A stretch of DNA of 64,000 nucleotides from Cenococcum geophilum 1.58 (GCA_001692895.1 KV748187.1:2243715-2307714); one strand, 5' to 3'. Counted from the first letter of the stretch, positions 24,045 to 34,283 are shown. Program-made: numbers and translations. Notes: generated from the sequence alone by a model not told the origin.

Positions 24045-24250
24045 CTATTACGCCTGCAATCCACCTGACGCTGGTACCGTACTGCCACATACCATTAACA
24101 AACTAATAGCGCCGCTATGCCTGCTATTACGATACTGATTGCGCCAATACGCCTGCGATCTACTGACCAAATGATCGTGCCTGTACGCCTGCGACCTACC
24201 GACCGAATAATCGTGCCGATACGCCTGCGATTTACCAACCAACTAATAGA
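24045..24250. repeat. About 33-36-bp tandem repeat with TACGCCTGCGAT core
   Basis: Three to four imperfect units share TACGCCTGCGATCTACCGAC and an ATCGTGCC spacer. The minus strand is open for 64 codons (24242-24048) with a repeating SQAYRHD theme, best explained as a product of the repeat rather than a gene. Confidence 0.7.
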
Positions 24251-24330
24251 CAAGCTCTATGCTTAACCACTATTACTACCGCCGCTGGTACCGTACTACC
24301 ACCCAAATAGACTTTTACTACTTCCACCTC

Positions 24331-25729
24331 TAGCTAAACCAACGCCTTGCTGCCTTGCTACCTTACTGCCTTACTGCCTTACTACCTTCCTACAGCACCA
24401 CAAGCATAAAGAAAGAACTGCTAGTGTCGGAATATATAGACAGAGGTTACGTGGTTACAATGTTTCTAATTAGTCATCCTTATAATGACTTATCAGCCCC
24501 CTACTTAGGCACCGCGATCCTTACAATCCTCTGCTTTCTTCACCTATTAGATAAAAATCAATTCATTAGTTAATAGGCCAATTAAGTGCACTTAGGTGAT
24601 ACCGACAATTACTTTATAGAATAGAAGGAAGAGTAGCTAAAATGGTTTAAATAAGCAAGATACTAGTACTATTTTACCACTTAATAAAGATAGAAAACTA
24701 CTAATTTAAGGGTACTTTAATAGTTAAAGTAGAATCCCAGTTATAAAGAAAGAAGGAACCCTTTAAAGAAATTAGATATTAGGAAAATAAAGTATACTAA
24801 ATATACCTCTTAAAGCACTAAAGGATTAAAAAAACATAAAGTTTTTAAAAACCCTAAGACTACTAGGAGAAGACTAGATAGGGTTTAGTAAATATATTAA
24901 AAAATAGTAAAACTTTCAAAGTTACTTCAAAGCTAGTTAAAGATAATAAAATTTTAAAGTTATAAGTAGACCTAAGATAGGTATACTAAGGGCAAAATAG
25001 CTATATATAAAAACTTAAATAAGAAAAAGGGCTATTAATAATACTTATATACAAAAAGAGATATATTAAAGACTATTATAAAGTAGTAATAGAACAATAC
25101 TTTATAAAAGGAGAACCCCTTATACTATTATAAGTGTACTAAAAATAGTATAAGTAAAGAAACCTAGATATATAAGAAGAGTTTAATATATAAATAAACT
25201 ATTATATTATAGATAAACGACTATTTATACTAAAAAAGGTAGGATATATTAAGTAAGTATTAATTATAGCTATAGTAGACCTAAAGTCACTATATAAGGA
25301 ATAGAAAAAGAACTAGCAGATCTAAATTTAGTAAAAGAGTTTATAATACTATTTACTAAAAAGCATAGGTTTAAAGCTTAAGAGAGAGACAAATTATAAA
25401 TTAATTTAAAATATATAGCATACTATATATTATTATAGATAGTATATATAGATTATTATTATAAGATATATAGCATACCTAAAGTAAAATATAGGAAATA
25501 CTATGGTAGACTTATAAATAGGCTAAGTATATAGATAAACAAACAATAAGTATTGTATTAGTGGAGTTTATACCTAATAAATTAACTCTAATTACATTCT
25601 AATATTTACTATAAAGAGTAAAAGCTATCTAGGTAAGTAATATAGGGTTTTAAGTACAAATCCTAACTTTTAAAAAATCCTTTAGTATATTAAAATGTCG
25701 CTATATTAGTACTTATATATATACTTATA
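24331..25729. other. Unclassified RIP-mutated sequence
   Basis: This stretch is extremely TA-rich with stops in all frames. The plus strand from about 24700 to 25700 gives the longest Lys/Ile-rich stretches, but I see no diagnostic transposon motif. It was probably another transposon, too decayed to name by eye. Confidence 0.4.
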
Positions 25730-25796
25730 TACATCGGGAAAATATTCGCAGGATAAGATTCAAGTAGACTTTGTGTGGCGCGTTTCGCGTAATTAA

Positions 25797-26030
25797 CATG
25801 CAATTTGACCAACTTAACACGCAATTAACCAACTTGACACGCAATTAACTAACTTGACATGCAATTTAACCAACTTAATACGCAATTGACCAACTTGACA
25901 TTTAACTAACTTAATACGCAATTAACTAACTTGACAACTTTAAAAGCTAACTATATATTCCTTAACACGCAGTTGACCTATTTAACAACTTTAAAAGCTA
26001 ACTGTATATTCCTTGACATGCAATTAAGGT
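25797..26030. repeat. 20-bp and about 55-bp tandem repeats (TTGACACGCAATTAAC type)
   Basis: The first part (25797-25940) repeats CTTGACACGCAATTAACCAA about seven times with RIP-like variation. The second part (25936-26030) has two copies of a longer unit containing ACTTTAAAAGCTAACTATATATTCCTT. Confidence 0.8.
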
Positions 26031-26082
26031 AAAGTTATATGCCAATTACGCAATCTTATATAATCTTATATAGTCTTATTAC

Positions 26083-26610
26083 TTAGAGGCTCTGCACAAG
26101 GCTCTGCACAAGGCTCTACACGAAGCTCTACACGAAGCTCTACACGAAGCTCTACACGAAGCTCTACGTACAGAGGCTCTGCACGAGGCTCTGCACGAAG
26201 CTCTGCGTACGGAGGCTCTGCACGAAGCTCTGCATGAAGCTCTGCACGAAGCTCTACGTACAGAGGCTCTGCACGAGGCTCTGCACGAGGCTCTGCACGA
26301 AGCTCTACACGAAGGCTCTGCGCGAGGCTCTGCGTACGGAGGCTCTGCACGAAGCTCTGCACGAAGCTCTGCACGAGGCTCTGCGCGAAGCTCTGCACGA
26401 GGCTCTACGCGAAGCTCTGCACGAGGCTCTACGCGAAGCTCTGCGTACGGAGGCTCTACACGAAGCTCTGCACGAGGCTCTGCGCGAAGCTCTGCATACG
26501 GAGGCTCTACACGAAGCTCTACACGAAGCTCTATACGAAGCTCTACGTACAGAGGCTGCACAAGGTTCTGCGCGAAGCTCTGCGTACGAGGCTCTACACG
26601 AAGCTCTGCA
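26083..26610. repeat. 12/15-bp minisatellite array (GCTCTGCACGAR)
   Basis: About 520 bp of 12-bp units GCTCTGCACGAG/A, mixed with a 15-bp variant GCTCTGCGTACGGAG at semi-regular spacing. Because all units are multiples of three, several frames stay open on both strands (for example 26234-26710 plus, 26561-26079 minus). These frames are repeat artefacts with Glu-Ala-Leu-His or Arg-Ala-Ser-Cys themes. CpA and TpG are retained, so the array largely escaped RIP. Confidence 0.9.
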
Positions 26611-26738
26611 TCGGGTCCCCGCTATATTCCCGATAGCGTCTACACGTGTCTCTGCCTATGTAGCTGCCTTATTTTACCCTTCCTTCCTTCCTTACATCCT
26701 CCCTACCTAGGGAGGCACTAGAACGGCAGCCAGCAGAG

Positions 26739-26881
26739 GACCGTCGCTAGAACTAGATGACTATCGCCAGAACCAGACGACCGTCGCCAGAACCAGACAA
26801 CCGTCGCCAGAACCAGACGACTGTCGCCAGAGCCAGACGACCGTCGCTAGAACCAGACGAACCGTCGCCAGAGCCAGACGA
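26739..26881. repeat. 20-bp minisatellite (GACCGTCGCCAGAACCAGAC)
   Basis: About seven units with single-base variants. The same unit appears again at about 31884 and 32250-32280, linking this array with the duplicated module at 31.9-32.6 kb. Confidence 0.9.
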
Positions 26882-26937
26882 CAACGACTAGCTAGCGAAC
26901 ACTATAAACGATTCGATCGATTGATCGAATCAAGTAG

Positions 26938-27180
26938 CACAGACAGGTAGGCACAAACAGGGAGATGCTGACGGGTAGGCAGATACAGACAGGTAAGCAG
27001 ATGCAGACAGGCAAGCAGATGCAGACAGGTAGGCAGATGCTGACGGGNAGGCAGATATAGACAGGNAGGCAGATGCAAACAGGTAGGCGATGCAGNCAGG
27101 TAGGCNATGCAGACAGGTAGGCAATGTAGACAGGTAGGCGATGCAGGCAGGTAGGTAGATAGGCAGGTAGGTAAGTCAAT
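26938..27180. repeat. GGTAGGCAGATGCAGACA-type minisatellite with ambiguous bases
   Basis: About 13 units of roughly 18 bp, ending in GTAG-rich sequence. Ambiguous bases at 27048, 27066, 27096 and 27106 mark poor base calls. A related GGTAGGCACAGACA array lies at about 32550-32670. Confidence 0.85.
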
Positions 27181-27493
27181 AGGTAGATAGGTAGAAGAGA
27201 ACCATCGCTATATTATATTAAATTATCTAAAATAATANTATTTANTTTGCTAGCCTTATAAATAGCTTTAAAATAGCTTTTATTTATTTAAAATATGCTA
27301 TTAGTATAAAAGAGGTAAATATAATTATAGTTGCCAAATGCGTAGATTGCTGGCAGGTTGCGCGCAGGTTGCGTGTCAAAAAAACACGATATAGGCTAGT
27401 CGGTCGAGTTGCCAAATGACCTCAACTGCGCGCCAATTGCGTTAACCACCAACCATTGAGGCCATTGAAAGGGTACCATATTTTGCCGATGTA

Positions 27494-27761
27494 CTTACAT
27501 ACTAATATACTAAGTCTTATTATATAATTTTGCTTATCCCTTATCCTATAATTTAATTACTTCTATTATATTAACTAGCTCCTATAGGTCTTATATTAGT
27601 AACTAGGACACTTATAATACTAAGTTTATAACACTATCTCCCTCCTCTCTATCTTTGCTTTTAAAAATTTCTCCTTCCTTAAGTTTTTAGATTAAGGGTG
27701 TGCCTATCCTTAGTTTAATTTAATAGCTATTATTATTTAGAGCTCTTAGCTATTTTTCCTA
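27494..27761. other. RIP-mutated remnant, unclassified
   Basis: TA-rich sequence with no frame or motif I can name, lying between the TA-flanked element and a copia-type LTR. It may be the end of a copia internal region, but I cannot show it. Confidence 0.3.
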
Positions 27762-27915
27762 TATTAGTTATATAGGGTAACTTACCAATACTACTTAAAT
27801 AGATATAGTGATATTAAGTTAATTAATTCTTGTTGTTCTAAAGAGGAGGGTTAAAGAGCTTAAGGCCCCTTATTATACTAATGCTATAGTAATATATAGC
27901 CACTCCTAACACTAG
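27762..27915 (-). repeat. Partial copia-family LTR, minus orientation
   Basis: The stretch resembles the 48801-48994 LTR: it starts TATTAGTTATATAGGG and shares CAATACTACTTAAATAGATATAGTGAT and GAGGAGGGTTAA blocks. It is cut at 27915, where the minus-strand chromovirus LTR begins. Confidence 0.55.
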
Positions 27916-28296
27916 TGTCACGGAGTAAGCATAAGCGGTGATAATATATAGCGAAGTAGGTATTATTAAGCTATGTATATAAACTACGTGATAAAGTCAA
28001 AACGTTGTATAAGGAAAGAAGGTAGGAAAACGGGAAGAAAGGGCATATATTGTTAACTTAGTTGCTTAGTTAACACATATATAGGTAGAATAGGGTTTAG
28101 GTTATAGTCCTAGCAGAACTTAGTAGAATTTGGTAGAACTTAGCAGAATATAGCAGAATGCCGTAGATTGCCGTTAGATTGCCATTAGATTGCTATTAGA
28201 TTACCGTTAGATTGCTATTTCGCGGTTAGTCTCTAATTGCTAAGTTAGTGGAAATAGGTAGACGTGTGCAAGGTGTTATGGGGGTGTCCCGTGACA
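27916..28296 (-). repeat. 3' LTR of the truncated chromovirus (381 bp)
   Basis: Its ends are perfect inverted repeats (TGTCACGG...CCGTGACA). It is 33 bp longer than the 348-bp LTRs of the sibling because an 11-bp unit, AGATTGCCGTT, is present about five times (28150-28215) instead of twice. Confidence 0.85.
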
Positions 28297-30828
28297 GTAC
28301 CCCCCCTTTAAACTCGAGCTTCTGCGAGATAGGGCTGTGGTAGTTCTAGGTAGAGTTTATAAAAGTCTTCCGTAGCTTATATAAGTCCTATAGAGTTAAC
28401 GGGTTCCTATAAGGACTCGGTAAAGCCTCTCCATTTTATAAGATATATATATTAGCGTTTCCGTTTATTGTACTTAATATTATTAATTCTTTTAACAAAG
28501 TACTCGTTCTCACCATCTACTTTAACTAGTGGGGGAGGGTCTTATATCTATCTAGGCAGGGCGTCTAATATAGGGGCAGTAGGGTAGAGGACTGACGTAT
28601 AGAATATAGGGTGGATTTTAACCGTATTAGGGAGCTTCAGTCGGTAGGTATAAGGAGAGATAACCTTTTCAACCTTATAAGGGCCAGCGTTCTTCTAATT
28701 AAGTTTCTTAGTAGGTCGTTTCATATTTAGATTTTTTGTATTTAGCCAGACAAAATCACTAATTTAGTAAGCCGGTGCTAAGGTTTATTTCTTATTCGCT
28801 ATGGCTTTATAAACAGATTAAGCCTATATTATCTTATTAGTAAGGAACTATTATAGTTCCTCTATCTTCTCTACGAATTTATTTACTTCTATAACTTATA
28901 AGGCGTAATAAGCAGGGTAAGGAATATTACTAAAGGGTTTAAAACCCATTCGTGGGTGCTAGCCGTAATTGGCCAGGAATAGGGAGACTTTTGTAGTTTC
29001 CGAGACGGAATTATTTATAGTAAACTTAGTGAATGTAAGCCAGTTAATCTAGTCATCCTATAAATACGACATGTATATCCAAATATACTGTTCTATTATA
29101 GCATTTACGTATTCCGTTTAGCTATCCGTTTCTAGGTAATATATAGTAGATAATAGTGCTTTAATACGGAGTTAAGTAGTTAGTTTTTTCTAGAATGCTA
29201 AGACAAACTAGCTGCCTTTATTAGAGATAATTGTTTTAGGGAGTCCGTGGAGTTTCTATACGTAATCTAGGAATAGTTAGGCGACGGTAAGCGTTGATAT
29301 ATTAGGGTAGGCGATTAAGTATCTTATTTTAGATAGTCGGTCTACAACTACTATAATGTTTATGCAGCCTTTACTCTTAGGAAGGTTAATAATAAAGTTA
29401 ATTAAGATATCCTTCTATCTTTAGTCCGGAATAGGTAACGGCTTTAAAAGACCGTTATACGTCTTATGCGAGGCTTTAGCTCGTTAGTAGGTATGGCAGC
29501 TAAAGATATACCTTTATATCGTGTTATATATATTTGGCTAATAATACTCCCGTTAAAGTAGTTCTAGGGTCTTTCCTTAGCCTGGGTAGCTGGCGATAGG
29601 TAGATCGTGTACGTGTTTAAGAAGTTTAAGCTTAAGCTTATCGTAATTAGGGATAACTAAATAGTTTTAGTAATACAAGCGGTTTCTACAGGCTTCGCAT
29701 TTACTTAGAGAAATCTTTTTAGAGCGTCTAATGCTATCTTATATTAGCTTAAGCGTCTCTTAAATAAACTTGTTATTTAGGTATTCGTTAACTATAATCT
29801 ATTCAATTAATCGGTTAGTTATTTCAAGGACGTATACTATAAGATCTTTAGTAAGAGGGTTAAATAGTTTAGGGCAAAGTAGGGTCTGGTTTTGGTAAAA
29901 GCGCGCTTCTTTTAGGGCTGGCGCGTCTTACGAGCGTTAGGTTAGGGTATTAGGCTTCTAACCTTAGACGCCTAGGCGGTACGTAATTAAAAATTGGAAA
30001 TAAGACAGATACTCTAACTAGCGGGCCTAATAATAACTTAGCTGTTTTGTAGTTGTGAAGTACTATAGGTTCTTATAGTTGCTAAGGACCTTAATTAGAA
30101 ATCTAGCGCCTTCTAGTTCGGGTCGCCATTGTTTAAAACACCTAATAATAGCTAACAATTCCTTATTATAGATCTTGTAGTTATATTTAGCTAGGCTTAG
30201 TTGTTTTAAGAAGTATGCTATAGGGTGCAATACTCTATCCTTATTATATTGAGACAGGATGCCTCTAGTGACGTAGTTAGATGAGTTAGCTTCTATAACA
30301 CTTATTCGGTTTAGGTTAAAGTATTAGAGCATAGGCGCAGTAGTAAATATAACCTTTAAATAGGTAAAGGCCTTTTTATATTCCTTATTAAAGATAAAGA
30401 CTTTATTCTTTTAGGTTAGAGCTATAAGGGGTAAAACCAAGATAGAGAAGTTATTAATAAACCGTTAGTAGAAATTAGCAAATCCTATAAAGGCTCTTAC
30501 GTTCTTAACATTCTTAGGTTCTTACCAGTTTATAATTACTTTAACTTTCTTTAGGTCCATTTATATACCGTTTATAGAAATAAGGAGTCTAAGGTATAGG
30601 ACTTCCGTTTTATAAAACTCGCATTTATCTATATCTAATTATAGACTAGCTCCGTGCAGGGCTTATAGGATAAGGTTAATATATTTCCAATATTTGGTTA
30701 GGTTATTACTATATATTAGGATGTCGTTAATATAAGCAGTATAGAAGATGTCTAGGTAGGGGCGTAGGGTGTTATTTATATAATGTTAAAACAAGCTTAG
30801 AGCGTTTATAAGGTTAAAGGGTGTATAT
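27916..30828 (-). mobile_element. 5'-truncated chromovirus (chromovirus-2 family), minus strand
   Basis: This is the inverted, truncated sibling of the complete element at 34284-40154. The 3' LTR is at 27916-28296, preceded (minus strand) by the purine tract AAAGGGGGGG. Going right follow the chromodomain end, integrase (about 28750-29760), RNase H (about 29990-30350) and reverse transcriptase (about 30430-30828). Sequence similarity with the plus copy stops near 30828, corresponding to about 37280 there, so the gag, protease and 5' LTR are missing. RIP stops abound. Confidence 0.85.
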
Positions 30829-30879
30829 TATAATGGCAATAGTAAGTAAGAAGGATTAATTTTTATTCCGCTAGTTAAG

Positions 30880-31141
30880 CGGTATATATATATAGATGGC
30901 AACTATAAAAGAAGAGTTGCTAGTATTGGGAATAAAGGTAAATGGTTACCATATAAGGCATATTGCCGTTATGTGTAGCAAGTTGCCATTATATACGGTA
31001 AGTTGCCATCACGTGCCGCCGCGGCACTAGTGTGGTAAGGAACCTTAGGTTCCTTACCCCTTTCTTTAAGAAGAATATATAGAACAATTATCATACTATC
31101 TACGAACTGTAGCTACGTGATATCCCCTTGTGAGTCTAACA
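30880..31141 (+). mobile_element. 3' end and LTR of a second copia element, plus orientation
   Basis: A purine-rich tract AAAAGAAGAGTTGCTAG (30907-30923), identical in type to that beside the copia at 42997, is followed by an LTR from TATTGGGAATA (30924) to TCTAACA (31141), 218 bp. The first 150 bp match the reverse complement of 43190-43040, including the CACGTGCCGCCGCGGCAC palindrome; the remainder differs. The body of the element is lost at the junction with the truncated chromovirus. Confidence 0.65.
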
Positions 31142-31880
31142 CTTTCTCTTATAAATTCCGTTATAAGATTTAAAGCCTTCTAATTAGCTAATTAACTACT
31201 TAGGCTCTAGTAACTCTGCTAATATAGGTATACAATTCTATAATTAAGTCGCAGTAGTATAAATAAGGTTACCCGTAATAGGAATGCGAGAGTTTTATAG
31301 GCGTTGGTGCCACTTAAAAAGAGCTTCCTCTAAGAGAGGCTGCTTAGCGTTTCTTCTATGCTTGCGTACACTTTACCTATAACAAATTTTAATTAAATCT
31401 AGGTGGCTAAACTTATTGCTAAGTATTTTAGATATTATAGATTAATTAAACTTATAGCGGAAGGTGTCGGTGGCCTATATCGCAAGGTGTTTTTATATAA
31501 GGTAAGGGTACTCGCGTTAGTGGCTACGAATCTTCTAGCGCTTATAGTTAAAAATACCGTAGCAACGACACCTTTTAGGATTTTGGCTTCTTGCTATATT
31601 AAAGAGACAGAATTAAGTATAGAGAGTAAGATTTAAAGGTTATTTTAATAGAATTTGATTATTGTGTGATGAGTATTAATGGCTAAACTGGCGGTGAGGA
31701 ACCACTAGATTAGCTCTATAAAATACTAGCTATACTAATTTTGGTAGAGAAAACTTAACGATATTGTTAATAGTCAGTATATCGTAATATTACACCAAAA
31801 AAATTTTAATTAAGGGGTGTAGATCGTAATATAGAGTATATCGTTGTAAGCAAATATCGTACTAAAGAGTTTCGACTGTA
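31142..31880. other. RIP-mutated remnant with a 77-codon open stretch
   Basis: Moderately TA-rich. The plus strand is open at 31403-31636 (MAKLIAKYFRYYRLIK...), but I recognise no family and the codons look RIP-biased. It is probably chance or a decayed fragment. Confidence 0.3.
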
Positions 31881-31883
31881 ACC

Positions 31884-32560
31884 GTCCTAGAGCCAGACGA
31901 CCGTTTAAACAACCAGCCAGCGAACACCACGAACGATTCAATTAGTTAATCGATTGAATTGAACCAGAGCTTTAATATCGGCCCGTTACCGAATCGAATT
32001 AAGGCCTCCTAGGGAGGCACCCCAGACGACTACTGTTCGAATGTACAGCCAGCGAACGGCCATAGAGAACGATTCGAATCAATCAGAGCCTTCGATTAGG
32101 CCGACTCCTCCCCCAAATTGAACCAAACACTGACGCAGGCAGGCAGGTAGGTAGGTAGGTAGGTAGGTAGGTAGGTAGGTAGGTAGGTAGGTAGGTAGGT
32201 AGGTAGGCAGGTAGGCAGGTAGGTAGGCAGGTAGGAGAGGACCGTCGCCAGAGCTAGAGACCGTCGCCAGAACCAGACGATAATCGTTTAAACGACCAGC
32301 CAGCGAACACCACGATCAATTCAATCGATCGATCGAATTGAACCAGAGCCTCGATATTATCCCATTACCGAATCAAATCGAATCAAGGCCTCTTAGGGAG
32401 GCACCCCAGACGACCACCGTTCAAACGTACAGCCGCGAACGCCCATAGAGAATAATTCGAATCAATACAATCAATCGCAATCGAATTAATACGATCAATC
32501 GAATTAAGCAGAGCCTTCGATCGGGCCGACCTCTCCCCCAAATTACAGATACAGACAGGT
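31884..32560. repeat. Direct duplication of a roughly 230-290-bp module
   Basis: 31888-32118 and 32264-32549 share the same order of blocks: CCAGACGA, TTTAAACRACCAGCCAGCGAACACCACGA, a CGATCGATCGAATTGAACCAGAGCCT palindromic stretch, AAGGCCTCYTAGGGAGGCACCCCAGACGAC, ACAGCCAGCGAACG, AGAGCCTTCGAT and GGCCGAC. They are separated by a GTAG microsatellite. The 20-bp minisatellite unit of 26739-26881 and the CAGCGAAC/CGATCGATTGATCGAAT sequence at 26890-26930 show that the 26.7-kb region is a third relative. RIP is light here. Confidence 0.8.
32136..32234 (+). repeat. (GTAG)n / (GCAG)n microsatellite
   Basis: A nearly uninterrupted run of GGTA tetranucleotides with a few GGCA variants between the two module copies. 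Confidence 0.95.
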
Positions 32561-32830
32561 AGGCATAGACAAGTAGGCACGACAGGCACAGATAGGTAGG
32601 TACAGACAGGTAGGCACAGACAGGCAGGCACGAACAGGTAGGACGGTCGGACAGGCAGGACAGGCAGGTACTAGGCCTAGTTAGGAAATTAGTACACGGC
32701 CGGCGGATCATCGGGAACACCGCCAATCGACGATTTGGAGCCTCTGCAAGAACCTTACCCCTCGTCTCCTTAATTAATCGCTTAACGCCCGAGTAGACAC
32801 AGACACAGACATAGGTGGTAGGTAGGAAGG
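32545..32830. repeat. ACAGGTAGGCAC-type repeat and following low-RIP sequence
   Basis: From about 32545 to 32670 the phrase GACAGGTAGGCAC recurs with variants, like the array at 26938-27180. Minus-strand frames of 82 and 101 codons across it (32631-32383, 32726-32421) are repeat-derived and not credible genes. Confidence 0.65.
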
Positions 32831-32965
32831 ATCGATTTGGATTATTTAAATTGCTTAAAGCATCGTGTATATAGAATAGGGCCTAAAATTAACCTGATTT
32901 ATATATTTTAACTACTATAAATACCGGAGTATTAATATACCTTATTTTGAAATCTAGAATTTTAA

Positions 32966-33169
32966 TTATCCTAATTGTCCTAATTGTCCTAATTGTCCTA
33001 ATGGTCCTGATGGTCCTGGAGGTCCGTTTAGTCCGTTTGGTCCGTTTGGTCCGGGCGGCCTCCTGACAGGCTCCTGACAGGAAACCGAGTGTGAGGGTCT
33101 TCTGGAGATCCTGGCAGCCCTAATAGGAGCTGTTAGGAGCCTATCAGTACTGTTAGGAGGCATGAACAT
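32966..33169 (-). pseudogene. Fragment with collagen-like Gly-X-Y repeats
   Basis: The minus strand from ATG at 33169 is open for 67 codons, and its C-terminal third is a continuous Gly-X-Y series (GPNGPNGLNGPPGPSGPLG... then GQL three times). At DNA level this is a 9-bp repeat (CCTAATTGT/GGTCCGTTT types) at about 32970-33055. Collagen-like triplets occur in some fungal surface proteins. No signal peptide or second domain is visible, and the upstream minus-strand sequence is RIP-mutated, so this is most likely a fragment or a chance product of the 9-bp repeat. Confidence 0.4.
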
Positions 33170-34283
33170 TTTCCTAATGTTATAAAAATACCTCTAAACC
33201 AAAGCTTATAGATTACTATTTAGTAAAAATACTAAGCTAAAGAGAAGAAGAAAAAGAAAAGAAGTAAGAAATGTTAAGGGGTTAATAAATTCTCGCAAGG
33301 GCCGCCAAGGCGCTAGTGGTAAGTAAGCTAATAGCGATTTTCTATACTAGGTATGGGAAATCCTAATTAGCTAGTAAAAGTCAAGTGTTATAGTATATAC
33401 CAACTGTCAAAGTACGAGGTACGAGATAACTGTGTATAATTGATAAACGATGTCGCGTGAGGATCTATATACAGGAGGTAAGGCAGGGGCATCGCACTAA
33501 GCCTCCCTATTAAAGAGATTAGTAGTAAAGTGTCTCTTTTGCTCTTATTCCTTAGAGTTAAGGTTAGTGTTAATATATCTGTTTTCTAATCTAATATACT
33601 AGTGAACTAGATCTTCTATACTAAATCCTCTATAAGACTATAATTCCTAGTATTAAACAGGTAAAGGGTGTACCGTAATTCTACTGTAAGTATTAAAAGA
33701 CACTCTAAGTAATAAGGGTATTTTTAAATCTCTCCCCTAGATCTAAGGAACTTTCTTAGTTATACTTTATAGAGCTTATAGCTATTACTTAACCTTCTAA
33801 ATATATACAAAAGCCTTACTTTTACCCTTGCCTATAGCTGAATGTTATAAACAATATAAGGGGGCAAATAGTGTAAGTAGATTAGGTAATTATACCTATA
33901 TCTATTTTACTACGCCCTTTTAGCTAATATAGCCACTATATAAATTCTGTCTCTATTAGGAGATTAAATGCGCGAATTTTTCTCTAGTATTTATTAGCTA
34001 AAAGTAAGATTATAATACTAGCTCTACTAGAAGCTAAGCTATGCTATTAAATAGGCTATTAACCCCTAAATTCTGCCTTATAAGTCTTAAGTCTATATAA
34101 AGAATATTTCTATATAACCTATGCCTTCTTAGCTAAATAGGGGGCTAGATTAAGCTAAAGCTTAATAGTTTCTCTAATTATAATATAATCCTCTAATTAT
34201 TAGGGAAAAGTAAGGTCTAGGTCTAAATTAAGAAGGTACTAAAGAGAATAAAGGCTTTTAGTTTCTAGTGGTATAGCTTTAAC
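33170..34283. other. RIP-mutated remnant, host of the chromovirus-2 insertion (left side)
   Basis: At 33297-33390 there is a short stretch (GGCCGCCAAGGCGCTAGTGGTAAG...AGCGATTTTCTAT) whose inverted form occurs at 43330-43400 near the 3' end of the copia element, so it is a plus-oriented copia 3'-end fragment. The remainder (33400-34283) is TA-rich and unclassified, and resumes at 40155 after the chromovirus. The target duplication TTAAC is at 34279-34283. Confidence 0.5.

Larger units (their letters stand above)
22691..24330 (+). pseudogene. Broken gene with Gln/Ala/Pro-rich, WW-like and C2H2-like segments
   Basis: This island is less mutated than its flanks. The plus strand starts MATERMYSRSL at 22705 and then a low-complexity region rich in Gln, Ser, Ala and Pro (22760-23380, open from 23153 to 23377). 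A WW-like segment follows at about 23430-23530 (LPKGYKSG...RPYYI...AQWEF). Then come a charged stretch, six AQAPS repeats (23687-23775), and a C2H2-like finger at about 23925-23985 (C-x2-C-x12-H-x4-Tyr, the last His apparently lost by a C-to-T change). I do not recognise the gene. The domain layout looks like a fungal regulatory or mobile-element accessory protein. Stops at Gln positions show mild RIP. Confidence 0.45.
25732..27491. mobile_element. Candidate TA-flanked element carrying minisatellite arrays
   Basis: The ends CATCGGGAAAATAT (from 25732) and, reverse complemented from 27491, CATCGGCAAAATAT are inverted repeats with one mismatch, and each is flanked by TA (25730-25731 and 27492-27493). 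This matches Tc1/mariner-type target choice. The outer AT-rich flanks also look inversely similar. The interior holds four minisatellites and no recognised transposase, so it would be non-autonomous. Both ends carry G/C-rich phrases such as ACGCAATT near their inner borders. The 14-bp ends are short, so the boundary is a hypothesis. Confidence 0.5.

Noticed and set aside
26079..26710. Long overlapping open frames of 110-160 codons on both strands
   Set aside because: They are produced by a 12/15-bp tandem array whose units lack stops; no start context, domain or codon bias supports a gene.
25797..27180. Regularly spaced repeats suggesting a CRISPR-like array
   Set aside because: Units are contiguous tandem repeats without unique spacers, in a fungal nuclear context; they are minisatellites.
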